Of a stretch of DNA of 64,000 nucleotides, positions 57,456 through 64,000 are shown piece by piece (positions within the stretch are counted from its first letter, which is position 1; every line of letters begins with the position of its first letter). Below the pieces are notes generated by a model. The model was not told the DNA's origin. It worked only from the letters and a program-made list of their open reading frames with translations, and did not search any database. The stretch is from the NCBI GenBank assembly GCA_021234155.1, contig JAJEKV010000003.1, forward strand, positions 8,492,413-8,556,412. Direction: 5' to 3'. Origin of the DNA: Isoetes taiwanensis. Its lineage: Eukaryota; Streptophyta; Lycopodiopsida; Isoetales; Isoetaceae. Both the position numbers and the translations under genes were made by a program.

Positions 57456-58804
57456 ATCAATGCTTGGCCGACAACTAAGACCCAAAACTGATGTGAGAAG
57501 ACGCCGATAATGGAGAAAGGGCCCAAAGACGATATATAGTCCTCAGATATTATCCGACGGTGTCGAATTGCATGCATTTTTCTAAGGTTTATGGGATTTT
57601 GATGCCGGAATAAATACCCGACTTTCCGTAAATCAAGATTTTTTTTCGTTGTTAAGGCAAATCCTTCGCTTTTCATCCGACAGTGTGGATGCATGCCACG
57701 CTTGATAACCTCAAGGTTTTTCTAAGATGTGCTCAAGAATTATTTTATCCGATGATTTTGATCGCACGTAAGAGCCCAGATTTAGTCTTTTCAAGCTTGG
57801 CTATTGGTCGTATCATCTTAGGGGGACCTTAATAGCATAGAAGCTGAGGATGGCGTAAGTAATTTTCTTATTTTTCCTCGATTCTACAGAGGTATAGGAA
57901 TCGTCCCCAACTAAGGGTTCTTTTGTGTCGATGCTCAAGAAAAATTGATTTTGCATTTGTTGAGGTGGAGGTAATTGGAATGATGGAGACCTGTTTAACT
58001 TATTTTCTAGGCACGACACCTTTGAGCAAGATATGTTTTGCTCCAGTTTCAAATTTCAACTATGTATTTGTTTGTAACAAAAATATGATACAAATATCTA
58101 GTATTATAACAGGGGTTTTTTTTGTATTTTTGTACGCTTTTTGCTATGGTTTTCATATGATTTGATGGGAGTATTGTGCAGGCATACTAATCAAAGATAT
58201 CTAGAGCGCATTAATCGTATTCTCGATTCGAATGCCATATTATCTATGATTTTGCAATGGTTTAGCTTTGAATATTTCTCCATGAAAAACCAATTATTTT
58301 TAGTCCCCGTGAAAACACATGCAAGCACGGCTCTCTTTATTTTAGGGTTTGTGGACAAGAGGGCATGCTTTAGGGTTCTCTACCCATTTTTTTTTTCCTC
58401 AATTGAGATCTTGGTTTTCCGCTTGTTCTATCCTTCACAGGACCGAAGTTCTCTTGGAGGCGTACCGACTTTCTAAAGCAGCACGACATCCTTGTATGTA
58501 GCCGGGCCATCAAATCCTACACAAAACTAAACTTGTTTGGATGTTGCTACGGGATTTGAAAGGGTTCTTAATAGAGTCACCGGAGTCCCAACAAGAAAAG
58601 GTAATCAATGCGAGCCTCGATTTCTCTCTTCGATTTTTTTGAGCTTTTTTTCCATCCCAAAATTGGTGTAAACCGGTTTATGCATTGGTGTTTCTAATAG
58701 TTTTATTCGACTAGGCTTTTTTTTCTCATAATATACAGGAATTTCAAATGGAAACCAACGCTCTATAACCCATTTACTCTTTTCCTCGCCTTTAACCCGG
58801 CTTT

Positions 58805-59075
58805 TGATCCTAAGTCTAAAATCATGAGGGTGTCTTTTCCGCCTCGTGCATTGATTCCCCATGTCCCGTTTCCAGATCTTTAGGCATTGAATCCAACATT
58901 GTTCTCCATTGTTGCCTCTTTAGTTCCCTCTTTCCTTTGCAAGCGCGTAATGTGTCATGGTCGCCTCACGAATGACCCATCCGGTTCTTAACTATCTTCG
59001 TGAGGTGTCAATGGAATACATGATTTGGCTCTCAAGGAATGATAGTCCATCCTCGCTTAACCTCAATTTCCTATC
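58805..59075 (-). pseudogene. DHX8/PRP22-type helicase fragment, A' copy
   Basis: Counterpart of 29524-29870. The sequence is colinear at the DNA level but small indels break the frame every few tens of bases, so the conserved NPDGSL and LDSMPKDLN text can no longer be read in one frame. Confidence 0.7.
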
Positions 59076-61569
59076 ATCATTTTAGGCAATTCGCTACGTA
59101 AAAACATGGCATTTTAGCCATTTTCATGACAAAGATATCTTCTTTCTTTTTATTTTGAGATGGCTTTGGGTTCCGCCGTGGAACACCGTGATCTTTACCG
59201 CATGCCGTTCCTTCATTCTTATAAGCCTCTTCATGGAGACGCCAAGGCGTCGGCATTGATTGCCATATTTGAACCGCAGAGCTCCCATGCAAACCTTCTT
59301 CTTTTCACTCCCTTCTTCTAACGCATTTTGGCATTCGGGATTAATCCGCCCGCTTTTTCCTTCCTCGATCCATCGAGCTGGGCGCCGGAGGTCATTACAC
59401 AAAAGCTTCAATATGGAACTCTCTATCTTCTAAAGCTTTTGCAGCCGATCTTTGATTCTAGAGACCTTCGGGCGTGAATATTGCATGCAATAATTGGGTT
59501 ATTGGTTACTACGCAGCTTGCATTGTTGCCTCGATGTTTTTCGTTGCATCCCCGATTATGGGGACGACTTTGATCTTGCATCTTGATTTAATTAAGAACA
59601 AAATGCTAAATAAAGCAGAGGAGGCCATTGAATCCATCTTCAAGGCTTTGATGTTCGTAGCTCTCAATTTGTTTCTTGATACTCCCATCGATGTCGCTTT
59701 CGTGAGTTCCAATTTACATTTTGTGCTACCACAAGCTCTTTAGAAGCTTCTAATTAGTTGCCGTGTTCGTGGTGTCTTTATAGTTCTTATTTGCTTGCTC
59801 ATCTACAGCTCTATTTGCATCAAATATACATGCATAAGTATTTGAATTTGGGCTTGCATATGCCAATAGCAGACTTTAGTTTGTCCAGCTTTTACCCTAT
59901 GCATCGATTTTGCAGCCATGTTTTTCAAAATTATAACATCGCTCATGATCAAGGAGACATTTCCTTGGTGGCATTCAACTCTTGGCAAATGCATTGACTT
60001 CAAAGAAAAATTTCGAGGAGCAAATTGGTTTTTTTTTCCTTTCAAATCTTGCAAAAGGTTTCTAAGACTTATTTTTAAATTTTAGCTTGCTTTTCAATTT
60101 TTATTTACTTACGGGTTGAGTTGTTTGATATTGCTAATATTGTCCATGGCAAAGTTTAGAGTTATTCTCCTGTCACCACAAGTTAAACTAAACATGTTTT
60201 TTTTTTTGCATTTTTTACGTAAGTCCCAAAAGCAACCCCTCAAGCATCGGGTAAGAGAATCTATTGGAAGACTTAAAGAAAGAATTGATCTCGATGATTA
60301 GTTTTACCGATTTTGGTCGCTTTTCTAACATTTTTTGGTTTACGTGAGCAAGATCCCGCCACCATGTTCGCCTTTAGATATTCTCTTGAGAATTGCAGCC
60401 ATATGAGGTTAGAGATATGATGCTCATCCATTTTGCATCCGATGGAGGGTATTAGTTTGGTCGAGGTATTCATATTACACAATCTTATATTCGCTATGAA
60501 GAATTTGTTGAATTGTTGTCAAGATAGGTTTAAGTAGAAGGAACACATGCTATGCTTTAATTTGTTCTTTCTTTGCTTAGATAATCCAAGATAGAAATTA
60601 TAAAGAGGGTATGTGATTTTTGGATTCATGAGCTAATAATTAGTAGTGCAAAAACTAACTCGACATCCAAAGATTGCGTAAGCTCACGCAAAGGCATCAT
60701 ACAACTATGGCCCTAATATGTGAACAATCATGCTTCTTAGAGGTGATCAATACCCAAAGATGTATTGCTTAGAAAAATGGTTCAAAAAGCATTTACACAT
60801 ACCGGTTTACAATAGAATAGAATAGAATAGTATTTTTAGCATATGATGATATATTTTCAATTATCCGAAAGTAAAGATATTAATAACAAGATTTGGACGG
60901 ATTTCTATACAAAGTCTATGCATGGATTACCAACGGCATAGATAGGGATTCAATGTCGCTCAAAATAATCATTCGATCTTGATATATATCCGAATAGATA
61001 TATGTGTGAACAATGTCGAGACGTGGGTTGGACCAGGGGACGTAGAAGGTGAAGGATCTTGACATAAATAAAGTCAAAGAAATACAACAAATCTTTCTTC
61101 CGGCAAAGATGTATCTATGATGGCTTAGTAGATGCCGGCAAGATATATTGCTTCGATGGCTTCAGCTTATGGCATTCATTGCTTTTTTGTAATCAGCAAA
61201 GATGCTCTAATTTTGTATTGGCCATCACAAATAAACCAATTTACGCTAGACAATTCTAGAGCAAGGTCAATCATAGACTTTTTGTTTACAATATATGGAC
61301 CTACAAGATTATTGGTAATACTCTTGGCGCTTACTTTCATAGACTTTATGTTGAGTAATTCCTAAGTCGTTGTAAATCTATGTTGAAAGAACGCCAGAGC
61401 CAAAGTCCCCAAAGGCGATCTTGATTTGAATGAATGGTTAGATGTGAGGGCATCTATGTTATAGGGTGAGATTGATTTGACATTACATTGATTTAGACTT
61501 TAGCTGCTAAACTCATAGCAATTTTGAACTTGGCCTTTCAGCTTTTTGGATTTTACTCTTTTTAAGGCC

Positions 61570-62245
61570 GATAATGTCCTTGGTCCAGCAGATGAAGTCC
61601 CCCCACCCAAATGAGAAGGTTTACGTTTTAAACCCTAGATGGTGATTTTGTTTGGAGATGTTATGTTCAGATATAAGTCCTGACCTGTAAAATAAAAGAG
61701 AGTGTAATGAGCATATCTTATATGCATAGCAAGAATGTATTAGCAGTGATGGATTTAATTGAGTTCTCGATTGAAGATTCTATTTTGCAGCTTTGTCATT
61801 CGTGTATAATTCCTTCAATTATTTAGCTTAAATTTGCAGATCCAACTAAATATGAAGTTGGGTGGGGCTTTGAACCCTTTATAGCTCAAATTTTAGAATG
61901 GAACCATTTGTGGGGCTTCCTATGCATGGTATGTATAGCTATGTCTAGAATTCCAGTCTTTAATTATGAAATATTTGGTAAAACCCACTTTATACAACCT
62001 TCACTTATTTTATGCAACAAAATGCATATTTTTTTAGACTTAAAATGATTAGAAATGTTAAGCACGTCAATGATCAATATGTAAGCTAGCTTCATGCACT
62101 TTGACTTATGAAGTTTTTGGCACAATGGATATGACATATATTTAAAAGGCTCCATGCAGGCTATTCTTGGTTCCACACTCCTTCCATTGATATAAAGATA
62201 TTACCAAACCATAAGAAATCGATTATCTCTCATTTATTAGACTAA
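61570..62245 (+). repeat. Island of apparent identity between A' and A
   Basis: Matches 32295-32971 without a difference that I can find by reading, including all CTG and CAG triplets and an identical 70-codon frame (61964-62176 and 32689-32901). The bases on both sides differ every 10-30 positions. Confidence 0.9.
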
Positions 62246-62904
62246 AACATAAATAAAGCCCCTTATGATATGTGAATGCAATTGACGACGCTATTAGAGG
62301 TCGGTCACATGAAGGTGTTGACGGGAAGTCCCCGCCAATCATCTAAACGGAAGGGTCACATGTACTAACCGACAAGAACGGAGCCCTATTGACAAGGATT
62401 GCTTCCCCGTGCCCCCGCCTCTGTTGAATGGGTTCGCTGATTGTGAATCTTTTGATTTCAAACGGTGGCTTCTATTCTCCATCTAGCACCGTAGATTTTG
62501 AAACCCTTCTTGCAAGTGAAAGGAGTAGGACGGCCGTCCGTTCATATCCTATCAAAGCTTCATGTGACCCCCGCACAAAACAAAAAGGGTTCCGCCAACG
62601 GAAATAATCCCCGCCAATGCCTTCATGTGACCGCACCTTATGCACGGAGACTCTTACACGTGATTTCTTGAACCGCATATTATTTTGCATCAACGCGATT
62701 TGGTTTATAACTTTTGCAAGTTCATTGTTCACAAAGGTCCATATGTAGCATAATATGTGGGTTTTCTTTGTGTTTTTGCACGCTTTTTCACTAAGGTTTT
62801 TCTATGGTTTCGTGATGGATATTCAAATGGATGTACTAATGCGCATATCTAGAGTGCACCATTTCTCAGCCGCTGATTTTTAGCCTTTTTTTTTTTTCAA
62901 TGGT

Positions 62905-63415
62905 CAACAACCAATGGCTCATAAACAAAAAGCCCTTTTTGTGCCTCGGTGCATAATGGTCAACAACCAATGGCACACAACAAAAGCCCCTTTTTTTTGT
63001 GTGTGTGGTGCATAATGGGCACATGAAGGGCTTGAAAGGCGCATGTAGTGTGCTTTCCTCACCGGCAACACATTTTTATCATAACTTTTTTGATCCAGAG
63101 CTCTGCTTCGATGATTTTTATTATGCTAAAAAAGCTCTCTCCAGATCTTTTTTATAGTATATGATATGGATATGTTTGGTTGCTATCTATGCTAAAACAG
63201 CAATTTTGGCCGGGTTGGGAACATGAAGGGCTTGAAGGGCGATGTAGTGCGCTTCATTTGCTAACACATTTCTTATCATAATTTTTGATCCAGAGCTCTG
63301 TTTCAGATGATTTTATTGTGTTGGAAAGCTCTCCTCGGAGATCTTTTTGATAGTGTATGATATGGATATGTTTGGTTAAGTTACTTATGCTAAAAACAAA
63401 GAATTTTTCGGCCGG
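62905..63415 (+). repeat. 57-bp and 204-bp tandem duplications, A' copy
   Basis: Counterpart of 33631-34158; both duplications predate the duplication of the block, since both copies have them. Confidence 0.88.
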
Positions 63416-64000
63416 GTTTGGTAGGCTTTCACATCCTACCACCATTAATACTGTGGATTGCTTATTGGATATTGTTTTATGGCTCATTCGAATGAAGCTT
63501 GCAAAAAATTACCATGCATTTTTTAGATTTTGAGGCGCTTATTAAGCAAATTCCAAGGCTTTAGATCCTTGTGCTAACAAGCGGTAAAAGTTTCCCACTT
63601 TAGTTTCTCACCACAAGAATCCATGGAGGCCAAAGGTTGCTATTAAATTCGGGTTTGAAAAATGTTTGTGTATGGGTGTTGCAAACTTTATGACTTTTTT
63701 AATAATGGGATCAATCTGCCTATCTTTATGGTAACTTTTACTTATGTTCTATTTGTTTTATTGTGATGAAATTCAAAAAGCTAACGTGTAATGAAAGCCT
63801 CAAATGAATGAATAACGGGTGATGCCTCTAAGGCCCCAAGGGGCCAAAATTTTTTGCAACACAAACCATTAACATCCAACATATAAAAATTAAATCCCCA
63901 ACACATAACAACCAACACATAACAACCATTGACATTAACAAGCAACACATAACTACCATTGACATTAATTAATACAACCATTGGGTCCAACACATTTAAA

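Larger units (their letters stand above)
50749..64000 (+). repeat. Duplicated block A' (runs off the window)
   Basis: Second copy of 21419-34740. Relative to A it has very many 1-4-base indels and CTG to CCG/CG or CAG to AAG/GTA-like changes, which break every remnant frame further. One stretch, 61570-62245, shows no difference from A on reading. The end of homology is beyond the window. Confidence 0.95.

Noticed and set aside
61132-61365. 77-codon frame in A' (hydrophobic C-terminus)
   Set aside because: The same region in A is broken and differs in frame; no motif. An open frame in the error-rich copy alone is not evidence.

Overview
The window looks like gene-poor nuclear DNA of a land plant. 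The support is: plant-type Ty3/gypsy chromoviruses primed by tRNA-iMet, a PLS-class pentatricopeptide repeat (PPR) gene remnant with an E motif, a DUF659/hAT transposase remnant, intron-like debris of plant housekeeping genes, and a generally AT-rich background. A fern or other large-genome plant is a guess. I see no intact host gene, no rRNA and no bacterial-type gene. Almost everything is retrotransposon, repeat or gene debris.

Layout. 1-4714 is a decayed gypsy chromovirus on the minus strand (gag, protease, reverse transcriptase, RNase H, integrase with chromodomain; primer-binding site at 4701-4712). 4796-6007 is the integrase/chromodomain tail of a second gypsy element on the plus strand. 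6008-11944 is a compound palindrome: two LTRs of one family face each other, each followed inward by its own tRNA-iMet primer-binding site and leader. Between them sit a 314-bp hairpin element and a GC-rich broken LINE. One of the two LTRs carries a captured hAT/DUF659 transposase piece. 13265-13860 is another gypsy RT fragment. 14976-21417 is a pyrimidine-rich, strand-asymmetric repeat block with minisatellites.

21419-34740 (called A) and 50749-64000 (called A') are one ~13.3-kb direct duplication, about 29.3 kb apart. Each copy carries an LRR gene remnant, a tRNA-like SINE, 148-bp tandem repeats and a DHX8/PRP22-type helicase remnant. Between them lie a kinesin motor exon fragment (~38.6 kb), a complete non-autonomous gag-only LTR retrotransposon with 5-bp target-site duplication (39995-43093), a second duplicated pair (B 43121-44245, B' 48302-49407), a frameshifted PPR fragment (44829-45708), and a poly(A)-tailed retroposed sequence with its own target-site duplication (49400-50649).

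The most striking signal is how A' and B' differ from A and B. The differences are small indels and substitutions concentrated at CTG/CAG triplets, interrupted by one ~675-bp stretch with no difference that I can see. This looks more like systematic long-read base-calling error at methylated CHG sites, in a partly unpolished or falsely duplicated stretch, than like natural divergence. It also warns that some of the frameshifts that break ORFs here may not be real. The best candidates for little-described biology are the gag-only element, the head-to-head LTR palindrome with host-gene capture, and the strand-asymmetric pyrimidine block with an inverted relative inside the duplication.
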